A stretch of 64,000 bases of DNA from Virgibacillus sp. LDC-1 (GTDB taxonomy: Bacteria > Bacillota > Bacilli > Bacillales > Amphibacillaceae). The notes beneath the pieces were generated by a model. It was not told where the DNA came from, ran no database searches, and saw only the letters and a program-made list of their open reading frames with translations. Location of the stretch: the NCBI RefSeq assembly GCF_030137545.1, contig NZ_JARUVL010000010.1, forward strand, positions 21,834 to 85,833, read 5' to 3'. Within the stretch, counting starts at the first letter, position 1. Every line of letters starts with the position of its first letter. This document shows, one piece after another, positions 1 to 10,196 of this stretch. The translations under genes and the position numbers were made by a program.

Positions 1-400
1 TAAATTGCTTTGGAATAACATCAATGATTTCACGTTCTGGAGGAATAGAAATAACTTGCGCTCCATCAATTACTCTCTTTACATCTTCATCGCCAATTTC
101 ACGATTTTCACTTTGAACAGCAACAACGCCGTGACATGGTTGCAATTGAATATGATTCCCACTAATCCCTACAACCACACTATCAATTTGCATGCCAACC
201 ATTCTTTCGGCTTGCTCGACAGCATTTCGAATGGACTGTACCGTTTGATCAATGTCAACAATTGCTCCTTTTTTCATGCCATTGGACTTCGCTGTTCCAA
301 CACCAATTACATTTAACGAATCGTTTAAAACTTCACCAATGATTACTTTTGTTTTTGATGTACCTATATCAAGGCTTACCAGTATTTCACTGTTGTTCAA
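1..400 (-). CDS. ftsA: Cell division protein FtsA, N-terminal part (cut by window edge)
   Basis: FtsA is the actin-like ATPase that ties FtsZ filaments to the membrane and recruits later division proteins. Only about the first 133 codons are in the window. The product starts MNNSEILVSLDIGTSKTKVI, which carries the phosphate-1 motif DIGTSKTK of the actin/Hsp70 fold, and continues into the region typical of the FtsA 1C subdomain. The start is a TTG at 400, chosen because GGAGGTG lies about 8 bases upstream and no better start exists. It follows divIB by about 220 bases, the same order as in B. subtilis but without the ylxW-ylxX-sbp genes between them. The 219-base gap probably holds a promoter, but no box is convincing. 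The rest of the gene and probably ftsZ lie beyond base 1. Confidence 0.95.
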   Translation of the reverse strand, partial: MNNSEILVSLDIGTSKTKVIIGEVLNDSLNVIGVGTAKSNGMKKGAIVDIDQTVQSIRNAVEQAERMVGMQIDSVVVGISGNHIQLQPCHGVVAVQSENREIGDEDVKRVIDGAQVISIPPEREIIDVIPKQF

Positions 401-619
401 AGAAGGGCACCTCCAGTTTAAAACCATCCACTCACATGGTAGATTGTTTCAAAATTTACCAATTGTATAATCTAACTATAATCTCTTATTCTATCGGACT
501 TACACTAAAAAATAAATATATATTCAGTATTTCCTTTAGAACCATGCTTATTTTTCATTATAAACTATTCGTTAAGACTTTTACATATTTGACTGCACGA
601 AAAAATGATCAAATGTTCT

Positions 620-1402
620 TTATTCTCCAACCGTTTCTTCATTTAACTTATCCTTCTTGTTAAATGACTCGAAATATGCACCTACACCAATATGGATAAT
701 TCCTTTTTCTTTTGGATCGAGCTGCGACACAATAGATGGATAAACCTGCATACGATCTGCAAAATTGCGAATCGTTCCGGAAACGATATATCCATCATTC
801 ATGTATAAAGTTATCTTATTGGAATTTTCCTTTGATGGTGTCCAATATACTTCTGAAATAATATCGAGAATACTCTTTGGCAATTGCGAAAGTTCATCTG
901 TCATGCGGTCAAGTAATTTTTTATTATCAAAGTCTAATAACATGGGAGCATCTCCACGCATACCATTAAGCACTTCATCTTTTAGAATAGTACCATTACC
1001 AAGCACAGCATATACCTTATTCTCTTTCTTTATGTATCCAACTCGATCTTGCTCTACTATCCGTATATCTACTGTCCATGGTAGTTGTCTACTAATTTCT
1101 ACTTTCTCTACAATTGGGTCTTTCAATAATTGTGTTTTTGCTTCCTCTTTATTTATCGTCCAAATGTTCATATGTTTTAATAATCCACTTTTTTCCATTA
1201 CTTCTTGATCAGTCAGAAGCGCATTTCCCTGGATAGTTATATTTTTAATCTCACTTAACGGAGACTGTAAATAAACAATGATAGAAAGTAAGAAGAAAAA
1301 AATAGACAGGTAAAACACAAGACGCCGATTTGCTTTTTTCTTTCGGGCTTGCTTCAATTTTGGAATTCGATCCTCAATCGAAACAACTTTTTTTTTGCTC
1401 AT
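620..1402 (-). CDS. divIB: Division protein DivIB (FtsQ family)
   Basis: DivIB is a bitopic membrane protein of the divisome that forms a complex with FtsL and DivIC and regulates septal peptidoglycan synthesis. The 260-residue product has a basic cytoplasmic N-terminus (about residues 1-27), one membrane segment (about 28-46) and then an external POTRA domain starting near LSEIKNITIQGN. The length matches the B. subtilis protein (263). AAAGGAC precedes the ATG. It lies downstream of spoVE, separated by 165 bases that hold a hairpin. In B. subtilis murG and murB occupy this interval; here they are missing. Confidence 0.93.
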   Translation of the reverse strand: MSKKKVVSIEDRIPKLKQARKKKANRRLVFYLSIFFFLLSIIVYLQSPLSEIKNITIQGNALLTDQEVMEKSGLLKHMNIWTINKEEAKTQLLKDPIVEKVEISRQLPWTVDIRIVEQDRVGYIKKENKVYAVLGNGTILKDEVLNGMRGDAPMLLDFDNKKLLDRMTDELSQLPKSILDIISEVYWTPSKENSNKITLYMNDGYIVSGTIRNFADRMQVYPSIVSQLDPKEKGIIHIGVGAYFESFNKKDKLNEETVGE

Positions 1403-1426
1403 CTATTTTCGTCCTTTTAATAAAGT

Positions 1427-1458
1427 AATAGAAGAAAATGGCATGTATCATGCCATTT
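1427..1458 (-). terminator. Probable weak terminator between spoVE and divIB
   Basis: A 10-bp perfect stem (1436-1445 with 1449-1458, 3-base loop) is followed on the minus strand by a pyrimidine-rich TCTTCTATT tail. The tail is weaker than a classical T-run, so some read-through into divIB is likely. It sits where murG-murB would be expected. Confidence 0.5.
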
Positions 1459-1567
1459 ACCCCAGTTAAATGAATTATAACACAATATTGGAAAGAACAG
1501 ATAGTAGTCAATGGTAGTTTTCAAGCTTTTTTTGTAAAACAATAATAGCGCGATTTCTTTCCCCCTT

Positions 1568-2677
1568 TTATAAATGAGAAGATTTACTTATATTAAGCAA
1601 TATTCCTACAGAACAAAGTGTTAAAGTTAACGACGAACCACCATAACTAAGAAATGGCAAAGTAATTCCTGTAACCGGAATTAAACCAATAACTACACTA
1701 ATATTTATCATTACTTGAATTGCTAGCATGGAGACAATCCCTAAAGCCAGTAACCGTCCATATTGATCAGCTGCTTCTAATGCGATCCGTATCCCACGCC
1801 AAAACATAAATGCAAATAATCCAATTACAAATGTTCCACCAATAAATCCAAGCTCTTCTCCAAGAATAGCAAAAATAAAATCTGTCTGTGGTTCAGGAAG
1901 ATAGAAATACTTTTGTAAACTTTCCCCTAATCCCATACCCATTAATCCACCTGGTCCAATGGCATAAAGTGATTGGATAATTTGAAAGCCATCTCCAAGT
2001 GGATCTTCCCACGGATTTAAAAATGCAGTAATTCTGCTAATTCGGTAGGGTGCAGATAATATTAAAAAAGCGAAACCTGCTAGCCCTAATATGGCTAGTC
2101 CAAAAAAATGTGACAGTCGTGCACCAGATACAAAAATCATAATCATACATGTAAGCACAAGAACAACACCTGTTCCTAGATCTGGCTGTAGCATGATAAG
2201 TCCGAAGGCAGTAAAAACCAACAGTAAAGACGGAAAAAATCCTTGTTTAAACGAAGTAATATATTTCTGATTATGATCTAAAAACAAAGCTAAATAAATA
2301 ATCAAACCTAACTTCATAAATTCAGAGGGTTGTATACTAAATGCTCCTACTCCAATCCAGCTTTGAGCTCCACCTCTTGTCATACCGACACCTGGAATTA
2401 ACACGAGTAGTAATAAACAAAAGCAAGCGAATAAAATTCCCTTCGCATACTTTCGCCATGTTCCGTACGGAATATTCATCGTAGTAAACATAGCAGCAAT
2501 ACCAGCACCAGCGAAGAGGAGCTGCCGTTTCAAGAAGTAAAGCTTATCATTATACTTATATTCTGCCCACACATAGGAAGAGCTTAGCACCATAATAATA
2601 CCGATCAATAGAAGCAATAAAATGATTGTTAATAGTGTATAGTCTGGTTTGTCACCGAGCTTTGATTTTGAAAACAA
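1568..2677 (-). CDS. spoVE: SEDS peptidoglycan polymerase SpoVE (FtsW/RodA family)
   Basis: SEDS glycosyltransferase that polymerises lipid II; in Bacillus SpoVE works with the class B PBP SpoVD to make spore cortex peptidoglycan. The polytopic product has about 10 membrane segments and the family motifs, including GGAQSWIGVGAFSIQPSEF and, near the C-terminus, GITLPFLSYGGSS. I place the start at a TTG (2677), since AAAGGGGTG lies just upstream; this gives 369 residues against 366 in B. subtilis, whereas the longest frame adds an unlikely 15-residue extension. Assignment as SpoVE rather than FtsW rests on position inside the mur cluster and on a second SEDS gene next to pyc (42325-43509). An 8-bp inverted repeat (AGGGGCTT/AAGCCCCT) lies between murD and this gene. 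Confidence 0.85.
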   Translation of the reverse strand: MFSKSKLGDKPDYTLLTIILLLLLIGIIMVLSSSYVWAEYKYNDKLYFLKRQLLFAGAGIAAMFTTMNIPYGTWRKYAKGILFACFCLLLLVLIPGVGMTRGGAQSWIGVGAFSIQPSEFMKLGLIIYLALFLDHNQKYITSFKQGFFPSLLLVFTAFGLIMLQPDLGTGVVLVLTCMIMIFVSGARLSHFFGLAILGLAGFAFLILSAPYRISRITAFLNPWEDPLGDGFQIIQSLYAIGPGGLMGMGLGESLQKYFYLPEPQTDFIFAILGEELGFIGGTFVIGLFAFMFWRGIRIALEAADQYGRLLALGIVSMLAIQVMINISVVIGLIPVTGITLPFLSYGGSSLTLTLCSVGILLNISKSSHL

Positions 2678-2757
2678 AAAAAACACCCCTTTTTCCAAAG
2701 ATGGAATAGGGGCTTCTAGCAATTATATACATCATTCATTTTCTTTGAAACAAGCCC

Positions 2758-4107
2758 CTACTTTAATGTATGCACGGCTTGCATAAACATGTCTCCTCTT
2801 TCTTCAAACGTACGATATTGATCCCAGCTTGCACAGGCAGGAGACAATAAGATTACATCACCTGGATCAGACAAGGAATATGCTTCTTTCACTGCTTCTT
2901 GCATGTTTTTTACAGCGATTTGTTTCTCTATTCCTGCTTTTAGAGCTGTTTGACTAAGTTTTGCTGCAGTTTGCCCGAATAATACCATCGCTTTCACGTT
3001 TTCTAAATAAGGGATTAAATCATCAAATGAATTTCCTCTATCTAGTCCCCCCGCTAATAAAATTACAGGCTGCTGAAATGACGCTAACGCTTTTTTTGTT
3101 GCCAGCATATTGGTTGCTTTGGAGTCATTATAAAATTGACGATCTTGTATAACGTCCACAAATTGTAGCCGGTGCTCTACACCCGAAAAAGTACGCAATA
3201 CCTTCTGAATACCTTTGTTCGTTGCTCCTCCTAGCTTCGCTGCACTAACTGCAGCTAATATATTCTCCATATTATGCTCCCCAACTAAAACAACTGAATG
3301 GCGATCCATTACCTTCTCCGATTTAAAGTAGATACTGTTTTCATCTATCCAAGCTCCATCAGCTAACTTTCTTGTAACCGAAAAAGGAATCTTTTGTGCA
3401 GTTGCTTCCTCTACCTTCTTAGACAGGATAGGGTCATCTGCATTATAAACTAACATATCCGTATCACGTTGATTTTTATAAATATTACATTTTGCCATTA
3501 CATAATCATCCATCGTTTTATGATAATCCAAATGCGCTTCAAAAATATTTAATAATACTGCGATATGAGGTCTGAATTGAGAGGTTCCTTGGAGCTGGAA
3601 GGAAGATAATTCAAGAACAAGCTTTTCTTCATCCGTAAGTGCTTGTGCAACTTCTGTTGCTACAAAGCCAATATTTCCCGCTACCTGTACACCTTGATTG
3701 CTTGCCTTTAGCATTTCAGTGATAAGCATCGTAGTCGTTGTTTTCCCATTAGATCCGGTAATACCAATAATCTGGTCTTCTGCAATATAACCCGCAAGCT
3801 CTACTTCCGTTATAATTGGAATATTGCGCTTCACTGCCTCAGCAACGATTGGATTATCATATGGAATTCCGGGATTTTTCACAACGACGTCAATCTCTGT
3901 TAGCGTCGATAATGGATGGGAGCCAAGTATTACCTCTGCTCCCATATTTTTCAGCTCCACTACTTCTGGATCTAGACCCTTTGCTTTCATATCATTTACA
4001 CGTACCTGTTTATCATTTAGAAGTAAAACTTTCGCAGCCGCAGTTCCACTTTTCGCTAATCCGAGTACTAATATATGTTTATAAGGGAATTCCGCTAATT
4101 TCTTCAC
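2758..4107 (-). CDS. murD: UDP-N-acetylmuramoyl-L-alanine:D-glutamate ligase
   Basis: MurD adds D-glutamate to UDP-MurNAc-L-alanine in the cytoplasm, using ATP. The sequence shows the N-terminal nucleotide-sugar Rossmann domain ([11 protein letters not shown]), the Mur-ligase P-loop [12 protein letters not shown], and the C-terminal segment FYNDSKATN, in which a loop binds substrate. The start is a GTG at 4107 overlapping the mraY stop by four bases (GTGA), with GAGGTG upstream; this gives 449 residues, close to the 451 of B. subtilis MurD. An earlier in-frame ATG at 4194 lies inside mraY and would add 29 unrelated residues. Translation is probably coupled to mraY. Confidence 0.95.
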   Translation of the reverse strand: MKKLAEFPYKHILVLGLAKSGTAAAKVLLLNDKQVRVNDMKAKGLDPEVVELKNMGAEVILGSHPLSTLTEIDVVVKNPGIPYDNPIVAEAVKRNIPIITEVELAGYIAEDQIIGITGSNGKTTTTMLITEMLKASNQGVQVAGNIGFVATEVAQALTDEEKLVLELSSFQLQGTSQFRPHIAVLLNIFEAHLDYHKTMDDYVMAKCNIYKNQRDTDMLVYNADDPILSKKVEEATAQKIPFSVTRKLADGAWIDENSIYFKSEKVMDRHSVVLVGEHNMENILAAVSAAKLGGATNKGIQKVLRTFSGVEHRLQFVDVIQDRQFYNDSKATNMLATKKALASFQQPVILLAGGLDRGNSFDDLIPYLENVKAMVLFGQTAAKLSQTALKAGIEKQIAVKNMQEAVKEAYSLSDPGDVILLSPACASWDQYRTFEERGDMFMQAVHTLK

Positions 4108-5093
4108 CCTAGCCACACCTCGATATATATTCCTAAAGCGGCGAAAATAAGTCCTACTAACCAAAAAGTAGTTACCACACGCCATTCTGACCAACCTAAT
4201 AGCTCATAGTGATGATGTAATGGACTCATTTTAAAAATACGTTTGCCAGTCGTTTTAAATGATATGACTTGAATAATAACCGACAATGTTTCAATTACAA
4301 ATACACCACCAACGATGACTAATAATATTTCTAACTTCATTAAGATAGCAATAGCCGCAATTGCACCACCGAGTGCTAATGAACCTGTATCACCCATAAA
4401 TACCTTTGCTGGATGTGCGTTAAATACCAAGAAGCCAAGGAGCGCACCAACAACGGCTAAAGCAAAAATCCCAATTTCCTGCTGTGGGAAACCGTGCCAA
4501 GCAAGAATTCCAAAAGCTCCAAACGCTATTGCTGCCGTCCCCGCCAGTAAACCGTCTAGCCCATCCGTTAAATTAACAGCGTTTGAGGCTCCAACAAGCA
4601 TAAATACGATTAGGATTGCGTATCCCCAGCCTAAATCCCACTGAATGGTAGTACCAGGAATTTGAATATGTGTTGGAAAGTCGTTACTACGTAAAATAAA
4701 GTAAAAAATAAATGCGATCACTAATTGTCCAAGCATTTTTTGCTTTGACGTTAGCCCTAAATTTCGCTTCATTACGACTTTAATAAAGTCATCTAAAAAA
4801 CCAAGTAATCCATAGCCAACAAGCACAAAAATTAATAGCCAAAGCTCATAGCCAATATTGCCACTCGCCGTATATTTCCCTGCCATTATAATTGCAGTTA
4901 TAACGATACTGAATACGATCATTATTCCACCCATCGTTGGTGTACCTGTTTTCTTCATATGTGATTTTGGGCCCTCTTCGCGAATACTTTGTCCAAACTT
5001 TAATCTTCTTAGAAATGGGATAAATATCGGTGATAAGAGGACGGTAATTAAAAATGCAATTGCTATTGTTATCGTCATAACGAAAATATTCAC
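4104..5093 (-). CDS. mraY: Phospho-MurNAc-pentapeptide translocase MraY
   Basis: MraY transfers phospho-MurNAc-pentapeptide to undecaprenyl phosphate, making lipid I at the inner face of the membrane. The 329-residue product has about 10 membrane segments and the family motifs GTPTMGG, DDFIKV (Mg-binding Asp pair), [10 protein letters not shown] and the histidine motif [19 protein letters not shown] start at 5093 follows AAGGAGGAATTACA, an excellent ribosome binding site. It is preceded by murF at a 73-base gap and overlaps murD by four bases, so it belongs to the same operon. Confidence 0.97.
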   Translation of the reverse strand: MNIFVMTITIAIAFLITVLLSPIFIPFLRRLKFGQSIREEGPKSHMKKTGTPTMGGIMIVFSIVITAIIMAGKYTASGNIGYELWLLIFVLVGYGLLGFLDDFIKVVMKRNLGLTSKQKMLGQLVIAFIFYFILRSNDFPTHIQIPGTTIQWDLGWGYAILIVFMLVGASNAVNLTDGLDGLLAGTAAIAFGAFGILAWHGFPQQEIGIFALAVVGALLGFLVFNAHPAKVFMGDTGSLALGGAIAAIAILMKLEILLVIVGGVFVIETLSVIIQVISFKTTGKRIFKMSPLHHHYELLGWSEWRVVTTFWLVGLIFAALGIYIEVWLG

Positions 5094-5166
5094 TGTAATT
5101 CCTCCTTGTATAAACCGTCCAAACGAAATCGTTGTTGCGTACTGCGCTATTGTTGTTCATTTATTA

Positions 5167-6528
5167 TTATGATTGGATTGCTTTTACCATTGTTTCAAAT
5201 TGCATTCCACGTGAGGCTTTGAATAATACTAATGTATCGTGCATAAGATATTCGTGCAATTCTCCCAATAAATCCTCTTTTGATTGAAAATGCGCACATA
5301 GCATGTTAGGTTGCTGTTTGCATACAGTCTTACTAATGATTTCCGCTTCCTTGCCTACCGTATACAAGACAGTAATTGGAGGCTCGATACTTGCTGCTAC
5401 AGACTGATGTAACTGTTTAGCTTTATCCCCTAACTCAAATATATCTCCCAGTACAAGCACTTTGTTCTTGTACCCTGTCATTTGTTTTATTACTTCAATA
5501 GCAGCAACCATAGAAGTTGGCGAAGCATTATACGTATCATTGATGATTGCAACACCTGATGCTCCTCGTGTAATTTCCATACGCATAGAAGTTGGCGGCA
5601 AAGTAGCTAGCGCCTTTTCTATTTGCTCCTGCCCAATATTTAGTTTCCTTCCAACCGCAATCGCATACGAAGCATTTTTGGCATTATGTACTCCGAGTAA
5701 TGGAATAGAATATGAATAATTATCCGAGAGCTTAAAGCTTGTTTGGGTATTACTAATGGTAACATCTGACAAAACAACATCGTTCTCAGATTCAAGCCCA
5801 CATGTTAATACATTATCATCCTTTTTAACATGATTTAGTAATGGTTCATCGCCATCGATAATGAGGCAACCATTTTGCTTTAATCCAAGTCGAATTTCTA
5901 ATTTTGCCTTGGCAATGCCTTCACGTGAACCGAGAAACTCAATATGTGATTCCCCAATATTTGTAATGACTGCATAATCAGGCTTAGAAATTTTCGTTAA
6001 ACGTTCAATCTCACCAAAATGGTTCATTCCCATTTCCAGCACAAGCAGTTCTGTATCGCGTGTCATTGATAATATTGTTAACGGCAGTCCAATATGGTTA
6101 TTAAAGTTTCCTTGTGTAAAATGGGTCTTATAGCTTGTGCTTGCAATAGCTGCGACCATTTCCTTTGTTGTTGTCTTCCCGTTTGAGCCTGTAACGCCAA
6201 TAACAACAGGGTCAACTAGATCTCGATATGCCGCTGCCAGCTTCTGCAGGGCGAGATCCGTATCCTCAACTAAAAAAACTGGAAAGTCAGTCGGTAGGAA
6301 TCGGGGTAACGCTTTGTCTTTATTCCAAATCGCTGCAACAGCACCATTATTAAAAGCTTGCTTTATATAATCATGACCATCAAACTTTTCACCAACTAAA
6401 GGGATAAAAAGTGAGTGGGAGGCATTTTCTCGGCTGTCTGTTGATACCGCATTGATAGGAATTGCAGACTGTGCTTCTCCACGATAATTTTCAAACACAC
6501 TAGCAATCCATTGTGTTGTAAATAACAT
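5167..6528 (-). CDS. murF: UDP-MurNAc-tripeptide:D-Ala-D-Ala ligase
   Basis: MurF adds D-alanyl-D-alanine to UDP-MurNAc-tripeptide, the last cytoplasmic step before MraY. The 453-residue sequence contains the ligase P-loop [16 protein letters not shown] and the C-terminal substrate loop segment NDTYNASPTSM. Its ATG shares one base with the murE stop (TAATG), so the two are translationally coupled. In B. subtilis murF is outside this cluster, next to ddl; here it lies between murE and mraY, as in many other bacteria. Confidence 0.95.
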   Translation of the reverse strand: MLFTTQWIASVFENYRGEAQSAIPINAVSTDSRENASHSLFIPLVGEKFDGHDYIKQAFNNGAVAAIWNKDKALPRFLPTDFPVFLVEDTDLALQKLAAAYRDLVDPVVIGVTGSNGKTTTKEMVAAIASTSYKTHFTQGNFNNHIGLPLTILSMTRDTELLVLEMGMNHFGEIERLTKISKPDYAVITNIGESHIEFLGSREGIAKAKLEIRLGLKQNGCLIIDGDEPLLNHVKKDDNVLTCGLESENDVVLSDVTISNTQTSFKLSDNYSYSIPLLGVHNAKNASYAIAVGRKLNIGQEQIEKALATLPPTSMRMEITRGASGVAIINDTYNASPTSMVAAIEVIKQMTGYKNKVLVLGDIFELGDKAKQLHQSVAASIEPPITVLYTVGKEAEIISKTVCKQQPNMLCAHFQSKEDLLGELHEYLMHDTLVLFKASRGMQFETMVKAIQS

Positions 6529-8003
6529 TATTTTCTCTCCTTAGCTACTATAGCTTCCTGAGCAACCTCACGATCATCAAAATGAAGTTTTTCATGACCG
6601 ATTTGTTGATACGTCTCATGTCCCTTTCCAGCTATAAGAATGATATCATCGTTTTTAGCAAGTGCTACAGCATGGTGTATTGCTTGCTTCCGATCAACGA
6701 TGACCTCATAATTTGTTTCTTTTGTTAACCCATTAACCATGTCTTGCAAAATTGCTTCAGGCTGTTCTGTTCTAGGATTATCAGACGTAAGTACGGCGTG
6801 ATCAGCATATTTTGTAGCAATTTGTGCCATCAGCGGACGCTTCGTTCGATCACGGTCTCCTCCGCAGCCAACAATCGCATATATTTTTCCTTTCACAAAC
6901 TCTTGTACTGTTTGTAATACATTTTCTAATGAATCCGGTGTATGCGCATAATCCACTATCACACCAAAATCTTGCCCAGCTTTTACTGGTTCAAAACGAC
7001 CATTTACTCCAGGAATCGTTTCAAAAGCTTGCTTAATAACTTGAAGGTTAACCCCATCTGCTATTGCAGCACTTGCGGCTGCGAGCATATTATACACATT
7101 AAACATGCCAATTAATCTACTCTTCACGTTAATCGTTCCGATAGGTGTTACGAGTGTATACGTTGTTTCCCCTGCGTGTAGCTGGATATCTGTTGCCGAT
7201 ACATCCGCATCATTACGACAACCATATGTTAAAACATGCTGTGCCGTACTTCGTTTTAAGAGATCGATGGAGGAATCATCCGCATTTAAGATAGCAAATT
7301 TTCTTCCTGCTTTTATATAACTATTTCCTAATTGGGCAAAAAGCAGACTCTTCGCACGTAAATAATCATCTAAATCTTTATGATAATCAAGATGATCCTG
7401 AGATAAATTCGTAAATATGGCTATATCAAAATCTGTACCATGAACTCTTCCTTGATCTAAGGCATGCGAGGAAACCTCCATTATCCCCTGTTCCACTCCT
7501 GCTTCTATCATCTGATGGAATGTGCGTTGGAGAAAAAGTGCATCTGGCGTTGTGTTTTGAATTGGAAACGCCTCATCCCCAATTTTCATTTGAATCGTAC
7601 CAATAACACCTGTTTTCTTTCCATTTACTCGATAGATTGAATCTAAAAGATATGTTATAGTCGTTTTCCCATTCGTCCCAGTAATTCCAATGAGCGGGAG
7701 CTGACTTGAAGGATAATTATAAAAATGAGAAGCAAGCAAAGCCAATGCGCGTGTTGTATCCGATACAACAATCACAGGAACTGCTGCCTCTACTTTCTTT
7801 TCAGCAATGATTGCAACCGCACCATTTTCGATTGCTTGTGGTATGTAATTATGTCCATCGACCGAAAAACCAGTGATACAAATAAAAACATCACCTTGTT
7901 CGATTGCACGTGAGTCTATCTTTAACGATTGCACTTCAATATTGTCTAATTCACTATAACTAGTATAGAACGGTACGGGTGTAAGTAATTCTAATAATTT
8001 CAT
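6528..8003 (-). CDS. murE: UDP-MurNAc-dipeptide:meso-diaminopimelate ligase
   Basis: MurE adds the third stem-peptide residue. The motif DNPR (in SDNPRTEQPE, about residue 410) is the signature for meso-diaminopimelate rather than lysine. The P-loop is GITGTNGKTT and the carbamylated-lysine region is recognisable near YHKDLDDYLRAKSLLF. The start is the ATG at 8003 (MKLLELLTPV), with GAGGATG 7 bases upstream; an upstream in-frame ATG would add 22 residues with no ribosome site. The resulting 491 residues compare with 494 in B. subtilis. It precedes murF with a one-base overlap. Confidence 0.96.
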   Translation of the reverse strand: MKLLELLTPVPFYTSYSELDNIEVQSLKIDSRAIEQGDVFICITGFSVDGHNYIPQAIENGAVAIIAEKKVEAAVPVIVVSDTTRALALLASHFYNYPSSQLPLIGITGTNGKTTITYLLDSIYRVNGKKTGVIGTIQMKIGDEAFPIQNTTPDALFLQRTFHQMIEAGVEQGIMEVSSHALDQGRVHGTDFDIAIFTNLSQDHLDYHKDLDDYLRAKSLLFAQLGNSYIKAGRKFAILNADDSSIDLLKRSTAQHVLTYGCRNDADVSATDIQLHAGETTYTLVTPIGTINVKSRLIGMFNVYNMLAAASAAIADGVNLQVIKQAFETIPGVNGRFEPVKAGQDFGVIVDYAHTPDSLENVLQTVQEFVKGKIYAIVGCGGDRDRTKRPLMAQIATKYADHAVLTSDNPRTEQPEAILQDMVNGLTKETNYEVIVDRKQAIHHAVALAKNDDIILIAGKGHETYQQIGHEKLHFDDREVAQEAIVAKERK

Positions 8004-8074
8004 TGTAAACATCCTCATTATTATTTTTTCGAAACAATGCCTAAGTATAATTATTCTAAACCGAAACAATTTTT

Positions 8075-8095
8075 AAGAGGGTGGATCACCCTCTT
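8075..8095. repeat. Perfect 9-bp hairpin between spoVD and murE
   Basis: AAGAGGGTG and CACCCTCTT pair perfectly around a 3-base loop. On the minus (transcribed) strand it is followed by AAAAATTG, so it lacks the T-run of an intrinsic terminator. It may act as a partial terminator or as an RNA processing or stability element dividing the long operon. Confidence 0.5.
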
Positions 8096-8141
8096 CATTT
8101 TATATCCCATTTATTATAGCAAAATTCACCTTGAATCTCGA

Positions 8142-10070
8142 TTATTTTTTATTTGAAAGATAAATCCGAATCTTAGAACCTTGCTCTACTTTCACACCTG
8201 GCTTTGGTGACTGATCAATAATATAGTCTCCCTTACCACTTGTTTCAATAGCTAAATTAGTTTGAAATTCAACAATCTCCTTTTTTTTCAATCCAACTAA
8301 AGAGGGAACCTCGACCTTTGGCTGTTCAGGCCATTTATACTCTTTTTCTAGTCCATCTTTTCGTCTTTTAACGCCTAAAGCGTTAAGACTATCACCAATA
8401 ATCGTACCAACAATAGGGGCTGTCACAACACCACCAAATTGAACCGTTCCTTTTGGATTATCAACCGCTACATAGACAACAATCTCTGGATCATCTGCAG
8501 GAGCAAATCCTATAAAAGAAACAATATGGTTGTTCGACATATATTTCCCATCTGGCCCAACCTTTTGGGCAGTTCCAGTTTTCCCTCCGACACGATAACC
8601 ATCAACATAAGCTGGTCTACCTGTACCTTTTGCTACAACACTTTCTAACGCATTCCGAACTTCCTTTGAGGTGGCGTCAGAAATAATGCGTTCCTTTAAT
8701 ACTGGTTGATGTTCTTTTACTGTGCTATTTGTTTGTGGATCAATCCATTCTTTAGCAACAAACGGCTCATACAAGTAGCCGCCATTTACTGCGGCTGATA
8801 CTGCCATTACTTGCTGTATAGGGGTAACAGATACGCCTTGTCCAAAAGCAGTTGTGGCTAACTCGACCGGCCCAACATTTTCTGGCTTAAAGAGAATCCC
8901 ATTACCTTCTCCTTGTAAATCAATCCCTGTCTTCGTTCCAAACCCAAAATCTCGGATGTAACTAAATAACCGTTCTTTTCCCAATTTCTGTCCAAGATTA
9001 ACGAATCCGGGGTTGCACGAGTTTTCAACAACTTCCAAATAAGATTGATGACCATGGCCTCCACTTTTCCAGCAGCGTAGCTTCGCACCACCAACTTTAA
9101 TCGAACCTGAGTCATGATAATGATCCTTTTGTAAATCAACGACTCCTTCTTCTAAAGCTGCGGCTAATGTAATAATTTTAAATGTTGAGCCCGGTTCATA
9201 GGTACTCCAAATCGGTAAATTACGATTATAAATATCAGCATCCACTTCTTGATATTTTTCTGGATGGAAAGCTGGTCTTGCTGCCATTCCTAATACTGAA
9301 CCATTTTTCGGATTCACGGCAATCGCTAACGCGCCATCTGGATTATATTTTGCGACAGCAAGGTCAAGCTCTCTTTCAATAATTGTTTGCACTCTACTAT
9401 CGATCGTAGTTTTTAAATCTAAGCCATCCTCTGGTGCTTTATATACATCTGCAAGCTGCTTTAGCTTACCTCCCTTTGCATCCGAATAAAATGAAAGACT
9501 TCCTTTTTCACCACTTAATTTCTCATCATGATAAAGTTCTAAACCCATTAAGCCCTGATTATCTATACCCGTAAATCCAAGAACATGAGCTAAATCATCT
9601 CCGAACGGATAATGTCGCTTTGAATCCTTTGCTAAATACACACCTTCCATATCAAGTGTACGGATTGCTTTTTCCTGCTCTTCAGAAATCTTTATCCCTT
9701 CTGGTCTTATTTGTGAGGACATAGCTGACTTTGTTATTTGCTTGTACGCTTTTTCAACAGATATATGTAAAATAGCTGCCAGCTTCTCTGCTGTTTCCTG
9801 TGGATTTTTAATTTGTCTGGGTACAACTACAACAGAAGGTGCTGTTACGTTTTCTGCTAATACTTCCCCATTTACATCTAATATTAAACCTCGCTCAGGT
9901 TCAAAGAGAATATCTCTACTCCAAGATTCATCAGCAAGCCCCATAAGTTTATCTCCAATAACAAATTGCACATAACCTAAACGAAAGTCAATGATTCCAA
10001 AGAATAAAATGCCAATAAGAAAAACAGTAACTAATCTTTTTCTAACGGTCACAGTCGATACTCGCTTCAT
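8142..10070 (-). CDS. spoVD: Sporulation-specific class B penicillin-binding protein SpoVD
   Basis: Class B transpeptidase with a membrane anchor, expected to cross-link spore cortex peptidoglycan with SpoVE. The 642-residue product has an N-terminal membrane segment (about residues 11-33), a PBP dimerisation domain, and transpeptidase motifs STFK (about 295-298), SCN (351-353) and KTGT (about 497-500), followed by one PASTA domain (about 583-640). Length fits B. subtilis SpoVD (646). The start is the second ATG (10070), which has AAAAGGGG upstream; the first ATG at 10088 has no site. Gene order pbpB-spoVD-murE supports the SpoVD assignment. A SigE-like promoter precedes it. Confidence 0.92.
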   Translation of the reverse strand: MKRVSTVTVRKRLVTVFLIGILFFGIIDFRLGYVQFVIGDKLMGLADESWSRDILFEPERGLILDVNGEVLAENVTAPSVVVVPRQIKNPQETAEKLAAILHISVEKAYKQITKSAMSSQIRPEGIKISEEQEKAIRTLDMEGVYLAKDSKRHYPFGDDLAHVLGFTGIDNQGLMGLELYHDEKLSGEKGSLSFYSDAKGGKLKQLADVYKAPEDGLDLKTTIDSRVQTIIERELDLAVAKYNPDGALAIAVNPKNGSVLGMAARPAFHPEKYQEVDADIYNRNLPIWSTYEPGSTFKIITLAAALEEGVVDLQKDHYHDSGSIKVGGAKLRCWKSGGHGHQSYLEVVENSCNPGFVNLGQKLGKERLFSYIRDFGFGTKTGIDLQGEGNGILFKPENVGPVELATTAFGQGVSVTPIQQVMAVSAAVNGGYLYEPFVAKEWIDPQTNSTVKEHQPVLKERIISDATSKEVRNALESVVAKGTGRPAYVDGYRVGGKTGTAQKVGPDGKYMSNNHIVSFIGFAPADDPEIVVYVAVDNPKGTVQFGGVVTAPIVGTIIGDSLNALGVKRRKDGLEKEYKWPEQPKVEVPSLVGLKKKEIVEFQTNLAIETSGKGDYIIDQSPKPGVKVEQGSKIRIYLSNKK

Positions 10071-10095
10071 CTTTTTACCCCTTTTCATAGGTATG

Positions 10096-10124
10096 CTTGT
10101 ATCAACTATATGAGATAGAATATA
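10096..10124 (-). promoter_or_regulatory. Candidate SigE promoter of spoVD
   Basis: On the minus strand TATATT (10119-10124), a 15-base spacer and GATACAAG (10096-10103) resemble the mother-cell SigE consensus (ATATT, 13-15 bases, CATACAAT). spoVD is SigE-dependent in B. subtilis. The -10 matches 6 of 8 positions. Confidence 0.45.
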
Positions 10125-10196
10125 GATTAGAACACTGTTTTTCTGAGAAAATAATTCACATATATGGAGTACTAGCTACAAGCAGCTCCACTATTT

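Noticed and set aside
401..619. SigH or SigA promoter in front of ftsA
   Set aside because: An AAAGGAAAT element and a TATAAT are present, but neither has a partner box at acceptable spacing.
2678..2757. SigE promoter of spoVE in the short murD-spoVE gap
   Set aside because: A TATATAAT stretch exists, but no matching -35 lies 13-15 bases upstream; only an inverted repeat is solid.
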